Of a stretch of DNA of 6,162 nucleotides, positions 1 to 4,870 are shown piece after piece. Within the stretch, counting starts at the first letter, position 1, and each line of letters opens with the position of its first letter. The notes under the pieces are model-generated. The model ran no database searches and was not told the DNA's origin. It was given only the letters and a program-made list of their open reading frames with translations. The stretch lies in the NCBI GenBank assembly GCA_946611835.1, contig CAMOEE010000149.1:1-6162 (forward strand), given 5' to 3'. Source of the stretch: an uncultured Treponema sp. (GTDB taxonomy: Bacteria > Spirochaetota > Spirochaetia > Treponematales > Treponemataceae). Both the position numbers and the translations under genes were made by a program.

Positions 1-512
1 CCTGCGAAAATGTTGACCAGGCCTTTAATCTTTCCGCCGGCTTCTTCCCGCTCGTCTTTGATTTCCGGGCGGTTAAGATACTGCTCAAAGATTGACTTCA
101 AAATCCAGTCGTGGCCGACATAGTTGTTTCCCTTAAAGCCAGGAGTTTTTGCCCAGATTACCGGCTTTTCTTCATCTTCAAATTCCTGAGCAACTTCCTT
201 GATGTCATCGCCGATAATCTCGCCTGTACATCCAGAAAGCACCACGAACAAGTCAGCGTCGATGACACGAAGCGCATTGTGAATCGTTGAGCGCAATTTT
301 TCTGCACCGCCGAATACAACTTCCTTCTCCGAAATCGAAGTACAAGGGAAGATGTTCGGGCTGTAACGACCGCTGGTTCCGTTGTTGTCGTTCAGTTTTG
401 AAGCACATCCCGGTCCAGAATGAAGGACAGGAATCGCACCCGTAATCGACTGAACAGTCTGCATAGCAGCCAGCGCACACTTGTAACGCGGCTGATCAAG
501 AATTTTCGCCAT
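1..512 (-). CDS. nitrogenase component 1-type subunit (NifD/NifK/NifE/NifN superfamily), N-terminal part, cut by window edge
   Basis: This is an open frame from an ATG at 512 to the left edge, 170 codons with no stop. An AGAGG ribosome site lies 8 bases upstream (525-521). The protein shows nitrogenase component 1 landmarks: Cys12 (RYKCALAAMQ), Cys36 (HSGPGCA), Cys57 (FPCTS), an SEKEVVFGG stretch at 61-69, and Cys95 in SGCTGEIIGDD (93-103), followed by TPGFKG at 123-128. Cys12, Cys36 and Cys95 align with the three P-cluster ligands of NifD/NifK, so a bridging Fe-S cluster between subunits is likely. The protein begins only 11 residues before the first ligand, so it lacks the long N-terminal extension of classical NifD and NifK. 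The cofactor-binding half is outside the window, so I cannot say whether it is nitrogenase, a NifEN scaffold or a nitrogenase-like reductase. It lies 133 bases downstream of the nifX-like gene on the same strand. Confidence 0.88.
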   Translation of the reverse strand, partial: MAKILDQPRYKCALAAMQTVQSITGAIPVLHSGPGCASKLNDNNGTSGRYSPNIFPCTSISEKEVVFGGAEKLRSTIHNALRVIDADLFVVLSGCTGEIIGDDIKEVAQEFEDEEKPVIWAKTPGFKGNNYVGHDWILKSIFEQYLNRPEIKDEREEAGGKIKGLVNIFA

Positions 513-532
513 ACTCAATACCTCTTTTTTAT

Positions 533-643
533 AACCACAGATGTCACAGATGTCACAGATTAAAAGTTTAGGTAAATGATAATCGTCTGTGAAATACGAA
601 AATTCTTTCATTTACAAAACATATATCTGTGTAATCTGTGGTT
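533..643. repeat. palindromic intergenic element built from CACAGAT units
   Basis: The left end (533-551) and right end (625-643) are inverted repeats matching at 17 of 19 positions; the arms begin AACCACAGAT and end ATCTGTGGTT. Inside the left arm CACAGATGT repeats with a 9-base period (536-560, 2.8 copies). A further inverted copy, TCTGTGA, lies at 586-592. The right arm starts two bases after the stop codon of the nifX-like gene, and the element fills most of the gap before the component 1 gene. From memory, CACAGATTACACAGAT-type palindromes recur in the intergenic regions of many bacterial genomes; I could not check this. In the operon mRNA it would fold into a long stem that could pause transcription or protect message ends. 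That role is inference. Confidence 0.7.
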
Positions 644-645
644 TC

Positions 646-1074
646 TTATTTCCTATTTTTTCTTTCCTTTATTTTTATTCTGTATTCGTTGATTTTTGCT
701 ATTGCTTCGTCTATCGGAAGAACGATGTCGTAAGCGGTGACTTTGTATTTCGCCAGCGCACGAATTGCGTGAGGCCCGATTTTTGCAACGAGAACATAAT
801 CCACATCGCTAAGAGCTTTCGCAATTTCGTCCATCGGCGAACCACCCTCGCCCGCTCCGTTGTGACCACCGCAGCCCGCAGTTTCTTCCCTAGCCGACTG
901 AGTTCCGCCACATTCGCCCCCCGAGCAAGCAGCACGAACATCCCTCTCCTCGATGTCTTCAAACTTGCCGCTATCCTCATCGACATCAAAAATCAAAAAA
1001 GACTGAACATGTCCGAAATGAGAATCGACTGTCTTTCCGTCGCTTGTGGCAACCGCAACCTTATATTTAGCCAT
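646..1074 (-). CDS. NifX / NifB-C-terminal-type Fe-Mo cofactor-binding domain protein with Cys/Gly-rich insert
   Basis: This 142-residue protein has the dinitrogenase iron-molybdenum cofactor biosynthesis fold (NifX, NafY, C-terminal half of some NifB). Visible motifs are the first strand MAKYKVAVATSDGK, the signature SHFG at 18-21 followed by FLIFDV, and VDYVLVAKIGPHAIRAL at 91-107. Family members bind cofactor precursors and carry them between NifB and the assembly or catalytic protein. Residues 49-79 form an unusual Cys/Gly/His-rich stretch with Cys50, Cys55, Cys68 and His71, which could hold a metal cluster. The C-terminus is a lysine-rich tail. The start overlaps the end of the nifB-like gene by 8 bases, with AAGGAG at 1090-1085 inside that gene, so translation is probably coupled. 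In many organisms this domain is fused to NifB; here the two are separate adjacent genes. Family assignment is firm; the exact role is not. Confidence 0.85.
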   Translation of the reverse strand: MAKYKVAVATSDGKTVDSHFGHVQSFLIFDVDEDSGKFEDIEERDVRAACSGGECGGTQSAREETAGCGGHNGAGEGGSPMDEIAKALSDVDYVLVAKIGPHAIRALAKYKVTAYDIVLPIDEAIAKINEYRIKIKERKNRK

Positions 1075-1939
1075 GACTGAATGTCTCCTTTGTGTTCACC
1101 CGTCCCATATAAATTTCGCTTCCGATGTCGTATTCGCCCGGAACTCCGATTGCATCTGCACGGCAATGAGCACAGTGTGTGAAAATATTGATGTAGGGGT
1201 ACGCTGCTTTTCGTGCGTCATCAAGCTGCTTAAAGGTCGGGGCTTCAAGATGCTTAAGCTCGTTCTGTGGAATCAGCGGGATAATATTGTAGATATGAGC
1301 GCCCGCATCCTTTACGGTGTAGGCAATCTCCTCAATATGCTGGTCGTTGATTCCCGGACAGAGAACAGAATTGACTTTTATCAACATTCCGCTGTCGGCG
1401 ACTTTTTTGATTCCTTCAATCTGGTTATGAATCAAGATTTTTGCCGCCTCGACTCCGGTATAAATCTCTCCGTGATAAATAATTCTGTTGTTGAGCTGGG
1501 CTTCGATTTCCGGTTCTACGGCATTGACCGTAACAGTGAGCGTGTCGATTCCAACCTCAATCAGCTCGTCCGCCCTCTCCGGGAGCAGAAGACCGTTCGT
1601 ACTCATACATCGAATCAAGTTAGGAAATTCTTTTTTGACAAGACGGAATGTATCGAGGGCATAATTTGTAGCAAGAGTATCACCTGGTCCCGCAATTCCA
1701 ACGACCGTAAGTTCAGGGCATCGTTCAAGGGCACGACGAATATATTCACACGCCTCTTCAGGCTTAATCACCGTGCTTGTAACTCCAGGTCTGTTTTCTG
1801 TCTCATTGATTTTTCTGTCGCAGAAGCGACATTCAATATTGCAACCAGGAGCCACGGGCAGATGAATTCGCCCTTTATTGTGTTTATGCGGTCCGAAACA
1901 CGGATGCTCGCGGTAAATTGTCTGTTCGTCCAATGCCAT
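1067..1939 (-). CDS. nifB: NifB-like radical SAM Fe-S cofactor synthase, stand-alone (no NifX domain)
   Basis: This 290-residue protein has the NifB layout: HPCF at 12-15, a radical SAM cluster motif C33-X3-C37-X2-C40 within APGCNIECRFC, RPGVTS at 50-55, GIAGPGDTLA at 81-90, CMSTNGL at 111-117, and a C-terminal C256-X2-C259 followed by RADAIG. NifB fuses two [4Fe-4S] units with a SAM-derived carbon into the [8Fe-9S-C] precursor used by nitrogenase-type enzymes. Stand-alone NifB lacking the NifX domain is common in anaerobes and archaea. One oddity is that the family stretch usually written as DCxNESRPG reads KINETENRPG here, so a normally conserved cysteine is missing. It follows nifH by 28 bases, with AAGAGGG 9 bases before the ATG, and overlaps the nifX-like gene. 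The presence of a NifB implies that the downstream component 1 carries a complex Fe-S cofactor. It could equally be the marB type; sequence alone cannot separate them. Confidence 0.88.
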   Translation of the reverse strand: MALDEQTIYREHPCFGPHKHNKGRIHLPVAPGCNIECRFCDRKINETENRPGVTSTVIKPEEACEYIRRALERCPELTVVGIAGPGDTLATNYALDTFRLVKKEFPNLIRCMSTNGLLLPERADELIEVGIDTLTVTVNAVEPEIEAQLNNRIIYHGEIYTGVEAAKILIHNQIEGIKKVADSGMLIKVNSVLCPGINDQHIEEIAYTVKDAGAHIYNIIPLIPQNELKHLEAPTFKQLDDARKAAYPYINIFTHCAHCRADAIGVPGEYDIGSEIYMGRVNTKETFSHG

Positions 1940-1967
1940 AGTTTTTAGCCCTCTTAATTCTTCATCG

Positions 1968-2819
1968 TTAGATTGAGTAGTTTCCTTCCGGCTCCATCAT
2001 TCCGTTCTCAATAAGGATTTCCTCAAGGCGTTCCTGTGTGATAGGTGTCGGAATCGTAAAGTTTGTGTTCTCATCGATTGCCTGAGCCAAATCTCGGTAA
2101 ACCTGTGCCTGAGAGCTTTCTGGAGCATACTCGATTACAGTCTTCTTTCGGATTTCTGCCTGCTGAACGATGTTGTTTCGTGGAACAAAGTAAATCAGCT
2201 GGGTGTTAAGCTCTTTTGTGAAAGCACGGAGCAAATCAAGCTCACGGTCAACATTTCGGCTGTTACAGATAATTCCGCCCAATCGGACATCGCCTCGCTC
2301 TGCATAACGAGCAATACCTTTACAAATATTGTTAGCGGCGTACAAAGCCATCATCTCACCAGAAGCGACGATGTAGATTTCCTGAGCCTTGCCCTCACGG
2401 ATTGGCATTGCGAAACCACCACAAACGACATCACCCAAGACATCATAGAAAACATAGTCCAAATCTTCTGTATAAGCACCCAGATTCTCAAGCATTGAAA
2501 TAGAAGTGATGATACCTCGACCAGCACAACCAACTCCCGGCTCCGGACCGCCTGACTCAACGCATCGAACGCCTTTGAATCCGACTTTCTGCAAGTCTTC
2601 AAGCTGAATCTCTGTCTTGTTGTCACGGATTGTATCCAATACAGTTTTCTGATGAAGACCACCGAGCAAAAGGCGGGTTGAATCCGCCTTCGGGTCACAT
2701 CCTACTACCAGAACCTTTTTTCCCAGTTCGAGCAGACCTGCCGTCAGGTTCTGCGTTGTTGTCGATTTTCCGATTCCACCCTTTCCGTAAATCGCTATCT
2801 GCCGAAGTTTTTTTGCCAT
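1968..2819 (-). CDS. nifH: nitrogenase iron protein family (NifH / nitrogenase-like reductase)
   Basis: The protein has 283 residues, full length for the family. It contains the P-loop GKGGIGKST at 12-20, the [4Fe-4S] ligands Cys98 (GVGCAGRG) and Cys133 (VVCGGFAMP), the switch II segment DVLGD at 126-130, and Arg101 at the site ADP-ribosylated by DraT in some diazotrophs. The homodimer carries one cluster between subunits and delivers electrons to component 1 with ATP hydrolysis; it also takes part in cofactor maturation. Core conservation is very high (REGKAQEIYIVASGEMMALY), closest from memory to NifH of anaerobes and methanogens or to AnfH. It is the first gene of the operon, with AGAGGTG at 2831-2825 as ribosome site, and lies behind a strong-looking promoter flanked by two inverted repeats. 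Chlorophyllide-reductase BchL and CfbC are less likely given this conservation. MarH (methylthio-alkane reductase) remains possible. Confidence 0.93.
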   Translation of the reverse strand: MAKKLRQIAIYGKGGIGKSTTTQNLTAGLLELGKKVLVVGCDPKADSTRLLLGGLHQKTVLDTIRDNKTEIQLEDLQKVGFKGVRCVESGGPEPGVGCAGRGIITSISMLENLGAYTEDLDYVFYDVLGDVVCGGFAMPIREGKAQEIYIVASGEMMALYAANNICKGIARYAERGDVRLGGIICNSRNVDRELDLLRAFTKELNTQLIYFVPRNNIVQQAEIRKKTVIEYAPESSQAQVYRDLAQAIDENTNFTIPTPITQERLEEILIENGMMEPEGNYSI

Positions 2820-2853
2820 TTTCGCACCTCTTTTTTTATTTATTTATTTTTTT

Positions 2854-2872
2854 ACCTATTGCGTAAGTAGGT
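2854..2872. promoter_or_regulatory. inverted-repeat operator candidate 1 (ACCTA-N9-TAGGT)
   Basis: This is a perfect 5-bp inverted repeat, ACCTA and TAGGT, separated by 9 bases. It lies at the predicted transcription start of the leftward nifH operon and covers the possible -35 region of the rightward regulator promoter. A second copy with the same spacing lies 41 bp away, centre to centre. Its size and dyad symmetry suit a dimeric winged-helix regulator such as the Rrf2 protein encoded next to it. Assignment to that protein is inference. Confidence 0.6.
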
Positions 2873-2887
2873 TATGTGTATTATTAT
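2859..2887 (+). promoter_or_regulatory. weak candidate promoter for the Rrf2 regulator gene
   Basis: TTGCGT (2859-2864), a 17-base spacer and TATTAT (2882-2887) give a sigma-70-like arrangement pointing at the regulator gene. The -35 matches the consensus poorly; the -10 matches five of six positions. An overlapping alternative -10 is TATGAT at 2885-2890. The predicted start near 2895 coincides with the second inverted repeat, which would allow autorepression. Confidence 0.35.
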
Positions 2888-2908
2888 GATATTAACCTAG
2901 TATGTCAA
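2880..2908 (-). promoter_or_regulatory. sigma-70-type promoter of the nifH-nifB operon
   Basis: On the minus strand, a perfect TTGACA (2908-2903) is followed by a 17-base spacer and AATAAT (2885-2880), which matches the -10 consensus at five of six positions. Initiation would fall near 2873, leaving a leader of about 54 bases rich in TAAA repeats before the nifH ATG. I see no sigma-54 GG-N10-GC element, so control by NifA is not suggested. The -35 hexamer lies inside inverted repeat 2. Confidence 0.65.
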
Positions 2909-2913
2909 TGGGT
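2895..2913. promoter_or_regulatory. inverted-repeat operator candidate 2 (ACCTA-N9-TGGGT)
   Basis: This has the same architecture as the copy at 2854-2872, with one mismatch in the right half-site (TGGGT for TAGGT). It encloses the leftward -35 hexamer TTGACA and lies at the predicted start of the rightward promoter. Immediately overlapping it is a perfect 8-bp palindrome, GGTATACC (2911-2918), which could extend the site or be a half-site variant. Confidence 0.55.
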
Positions 2914-2945
2914 ATACCAAAACTTTTTTTAAGTGAGTTACAACA

Positions 2946-3371
2946 ATGTTAAAGATTTCAACCAAAGGACAGTATGCGCTTCTCATCATGACAGAACTTG
3001 CAGAGCAGAATCAGGACAGCTACATTCCGCTCAAACTGCTCTCGCACAGGCACAATCTTTCGACGAAATACCTTGAGCAGATTCTGATTCAGCTCAGTAA
3101 GTCGGGGCTTGTCACAGGACTTCGTGGAAACAACGGCGGTTACAAGCTTTCCCGCCCCGCCCAAGAATACACGGTCGGCGAGATTTTGCGTGCAATGGAG
3201 GGCGACCTGAATCCAAGAACAGTCACGGACACGCCGGCGGTAAGTTCCGTGGGCAACGATGATTTCTGGAACGAGTTCAACACGGTCATCAACGATTATG
3301 TGGACTCAAACACGCTGGAGCAAATAGCAGAGAAAAACCGTCAGTTCAACGGTTACGATTATTGTATATGA
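2946..3371 (+). CDS. Rrf2-family transcriptional regulator, CymR-like
   Basis: This 141-residue protein opens with the Rrf2 hallmark MLKISTKGQYALLIMTELAE. It continues with a winged helix whose recognition region is LSTKYLEQILIQLSKSGLV (38-56) and wing GNNGGYKLSR (61-70), then a dimerisation helix (VGEILRAMEG) and a C-terminal helix around 108-130. The three clustered cysteines that bind Fe-S in IscR or NsrR are absent; the only cysteine is Cys140 in the terminal YDYCI. From memory, Bacillus CymR is 138 residues, likewise lacks these ligands, and ends in a similar aromatic-Ile tail. CymR represses cysteine-uptake and synthesis genes and senses cysteine status by binding CysK. Here cysK lies 1.5 kb downstream. 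The gene diverges from nifH across two inverted repeats, so control of that operon and of itself is likely. The ribosome site is weak (AAGTGAG at 2931-2937). Confidence 0.85.
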   Translation: MLKISTKGQYALLIMTELAEQNQDSYIPLKLLSHRHNLSTKYLEQILIQLSKSGLVTGLRGNNGGYKLSRPAQEYTVGEILRAMEGDLNPRTVTDTPAVSSVGNDDFWNEFNTVINDYVDSNTLEQIAEKNRQFNGYDYCI

Positions 3372-3381
3372 TAGCCTAAAA

Positions 3382-3477
3382 CACAAAACGGCTTCCCGTC
3401 GAAAACCTGTCCCGAACCTCGCAGTGAGCATAGCTCAGGCGAGTTCGTGCCAGAACTTCGACTCCAGCCGTTTTGTG
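3382..3477. repeat. long four-stem palindromic hairpin after the regulator gene
   Basis: This is a nested inverted repeat: a 12-bp perfect outer stem (CACAAAACGGCT 3382-3393 with AGCCGTTTTGTG 3466-3477), a 6-bp stem GTCGAA/TTCGAC (3398-3403 with 3457-3462), a 9-bp stem with one bulged C (3413-3422 with 3439-3447), and an apical stem TGAGC-ATA-GCTCA (3425-3437). It begins 10 bases after the stop codon of the regulator, so it could end or attenuate that transcript; the outer stem is flanked by A-rich and T-rich sequence as in a bidirectional terminator. Its length and regularity also suit a dispersed miniature palindromic element. No second copy lies in this window, and no clear target-site duplication is visible. 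Confidence 0.75.
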
Positions 3478-3504
3478 CCTTTTCCGTCATATATAAGCAT
3501 AGTT

Positions 3505-3534
3505 TTGAACTGAAGCGGTTTTTTAACATAGAAA
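3505..3534 (+). promoter_or_regulatory. weak candidate promoter for the sulfur amino-acid operon
   Basis: TTGAAC (3505-3510) and TAGAAA (3529-3534) stand 18 bases apart, each matching the sigma-70 consensus at four of six positions. It is the best pair I found between the long hairpin and the PLP-enzyme gene. If used, the transcript would carry the whole multi-hairpin element at 3539-3650 in its leader. No ACCTA-N9-TAGGT copy is seen here. Confidence 0.25.
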
Positions 3535-3538
3535 ATTT

Positions 3539-3650
3539 GGGCGTTACCCGCCTTCGGCGGGTCGGGCTTTCCGGGGTTCCGTGCTTTCGCACTGCATTGC
3601 CTTCACTTCGTTTCGGCAACGGCTTCGCCGCCCCTACAATCCCTAACGCT
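3539..3650. repeat. 112-bp multi-hairpin element bounded by GCGTTA / TAACGC
   Basis: The ends GCGTTA (3541-3546) and TAACGC (3644-3649) are complementary and enclose at least four stems: CCCGCC-TTC-GGCGGG (3547-3561), GTGC-TTTC-GCAC (3581-3592), TTGCC/GGCAA (3597-3601 with 3615-3619) and CGGC-TTC-GCCG (3620-3630). It is markedly GC-richer than its surroundings and ends 6 bases before the ribosome site of the PLP-enzyme gene. From memory, elements starting GGGCGTT, containing GGGTCGGGCTTTCCG and ending in ATCCCTAACGC are scattered in intergenic regions of Bacteroidetes and some spirochaetes; I could not verify this. It may be a non-autonomous mobile element, a structured RNA or a leader. It does not match the SAM riboswitch or T-box layouts I know. 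Confidence 0.6.
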
Positions 3651-3668
3651 TAGCTGGAGAATTTAAAA

Positions 3669-4835
3669 ATGAATATTGATACAATTTGTGTTCGGGGCAG
3701 AATTGATTATGAGGCTTCAGACAAGACAGGGGCGATTGCGCTTCCTATTTATCAGTCGGCGACCTTCGCTCACCCAGCTTTGGGACAGTCTACGGGTTAC
3801 GATTATTCCCGCCTCAAAAACCCAACCCGTGATTATCTTGAAAAACTCGTTGCATCTCTTGATCATGCCGGGTTCGGCTTTGCCTTCAACTGCGGGCTTG
3901 CCGCAATCACAGCACTTTTTGATGCGATTATCCTCAAGCAAAAGGACGGGGAGCGCCTTCATGTCGTCTGTTCCGATGACCTTTACGGCGGAACAGAGCG
4001 ATTTTTGAACACAATCGGGAAAAAACTCGGCTTCGACACGACCTATGTTGATACGACCGAACTTTCAAACATCAAAAACGCAAGGAAAGCAAACACGAAA
4101 GTAATTTTCATCGAGACTCCGGGAAATCCGCTGATGAAAATTACGGACATCAAAAAGACCGCAGACTACGCCCACTCAATCGGCGCAATCTTAATCGTAG
4201 ACAACACATTCCTCACGCCCTACCTTCAGCAACCTCTCTTGCTTGGAGCTGATGTTGTCGTTCAAAGCGGAACAAAATTCCTCTGCGGGCATAATGACAC
4301 GCTTGCAGGTTTTGTTACGACAAATGATAAGACTCTGGCTGAAAATCTTGAGGTTATTACAAAAACAACTGGAGCAGCCCTTCCTGCATTTGACAGCTAC
4401 ATGATTGTCCGTGGAATCAAAACACTCTCTGTGAGACTTGACCGCCAGTGCGAGAACGCCCTTAAAATAACTGAGGCATTGAAAAAAAATCCGCGCGTTA
4501 AGAAAATCCTCTTTCCGGGGCTTTCAGACAGCAAAGGATATGAGATTTCGAAAAGGCAGGCTCGTGGTTTTGGAAGCATGATTTCATTTTATGTTGACAG
4601 CCGTGAAACTGTGGAGCGGGTATTAAAAAATGTAAAGATAATTCATTTTGCAGAAAGTCTGGGTGGTGTTGATACTTTGATTACATATCCTGCGACCCAA
4701 ACTCATGTGGATGTTCCTGAAGAAGAACGAAATGAGCGTGGAATTACAGACACTCTTTTGCGTCTGAGTGTTGGAATTGAAAATGCTCGGGATTTGATTT
4801 CTGATCTTGAGAATGCTCTTGGGGCAACAAATTAA
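3669..4835 (+). CDS. Cys/Met-metabolism PLP enzyme (cystathionine beta/gamma-lyase or gamma-synthase type)
   Basis: The 388-residue protein has the length typical of cystathionine lyases and synthases, and is shorter than O-acetylhomoserine sulfhydrylase (about 430). The cytosolic PLP fold shows YDYSR (44-48) and NPTR (51-54), Tyr106 in DLYGGT (stacks on PLP), ETPGNPL (149-155), Asp178 in IVDNTF, the Schiff-base lysine Lys203 in QSGTKFLCGH, and the substrate-carboxylate Arg365 in LLRLSVG. SLGGVDTLITYPATQTH (330-346) fits the MetC/MetI/MccB group. The usual SSGMAAI segment reads NCGLAAI (74-80). These enzymes make or split cystathionine, or release H2S and thiols from sulfur amino acids; members interchange activities, so the exact reaction is not set. 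The start has GGAGA at 3656-3660. CysK follows after 35 bases, implying one operon for cysteine/methionine interconversion. Confidence 0.9.
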   Translation: MNIDTICVRGRIDYEASDKTGAIALPIYQSATFAHPALGQSTGYDYSRLKNPTRDYLEKLVASLDHAGFGFAFNCGLAAITALFDAIILKQKDGERLHVVCSDDLYGGTERFLNTIGKKLGFDTTYVDTTELSNIKNARKANTKVIFIETPGNPLMKITDIKKTADYAHSIGAILIVDNTFLTPYLQQPLLLGADVVVQSGTKFLCGHNDTLAGFVTTNDKTLAENLEVITKTTGAALPAFDSYMIVRGIKTLSVRLDRQCENALKITEALKKNPRVKKILFPGLSDSKGYEISKRQARGFGSMISFYVDSRETVERVLKNVKIIHFAESLGGVDTLITYPATQTHVDVPEEERNERGITDTLLRLSVGIENARDLISDLENALGATN

Positions 4836-4870
4836 TTGCACATAAAAATCAAAATATAAGGAGAAAAGCT

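Noticed and set aside
253..480. 75-codon minus-strand frame rich in cysteine
   Set aside because: It is an alternative frame of the component 1 gene, whose correct frame starts at 512 and carries the conserved Cys and GDD motifs.
533..560. CRISPR-like repeat array
   Set aside because: The 9-base period is a simple tandem repeat inside a palindrome arm, with no unique spacers between units.
589..1080. 163-codon plus-strand frame opposite the NifX-like gene
   Set aside because: Its hydrophobic, Phe/Tyr-rich start comes from the complement of a lysine-rich tail and the palindromic repeat; no family motif is seen.
1046..1948. 300-codon open frame on the plus strand antisense to the NifB-like gene
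   Set aside because: It lies almost wholly opposite a gene with clear radical SAM and NifB motifs, its translation shows no family motif, and it arises from the codon pattern of the opposite strand.
2820..2945. Sigma-54/NifA control of the nifH operon
   Set aside because: No GG-N10-GC promoter element or TGT-N10-ACA activator site is evident, whereas a good sigma-70-type promoter is present.
2946..3371. IscR- or NsrR-type Fe-S sensor
   Set aside because: The three clustered cysteines needed for the cluster are missing; only Cys140 at the extreme C-terminus is present.
3359..3653. Small frames on both strands between the regulator and the PLP-enzyme gene
   Set aside because: They cover the two palindromic elements; their lengths reflect GC-rich stems, and there is no convincing ribosome site or domain.
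3539..3668. SAM riboswitch or T-box leader for the sulfur operon
   Set aside because: I see neither the SAM-I core with its conserved purine-rich junctions nor a T-box sequence followed by a terminator/antiterminator pair; the stems look like a self-contained element.
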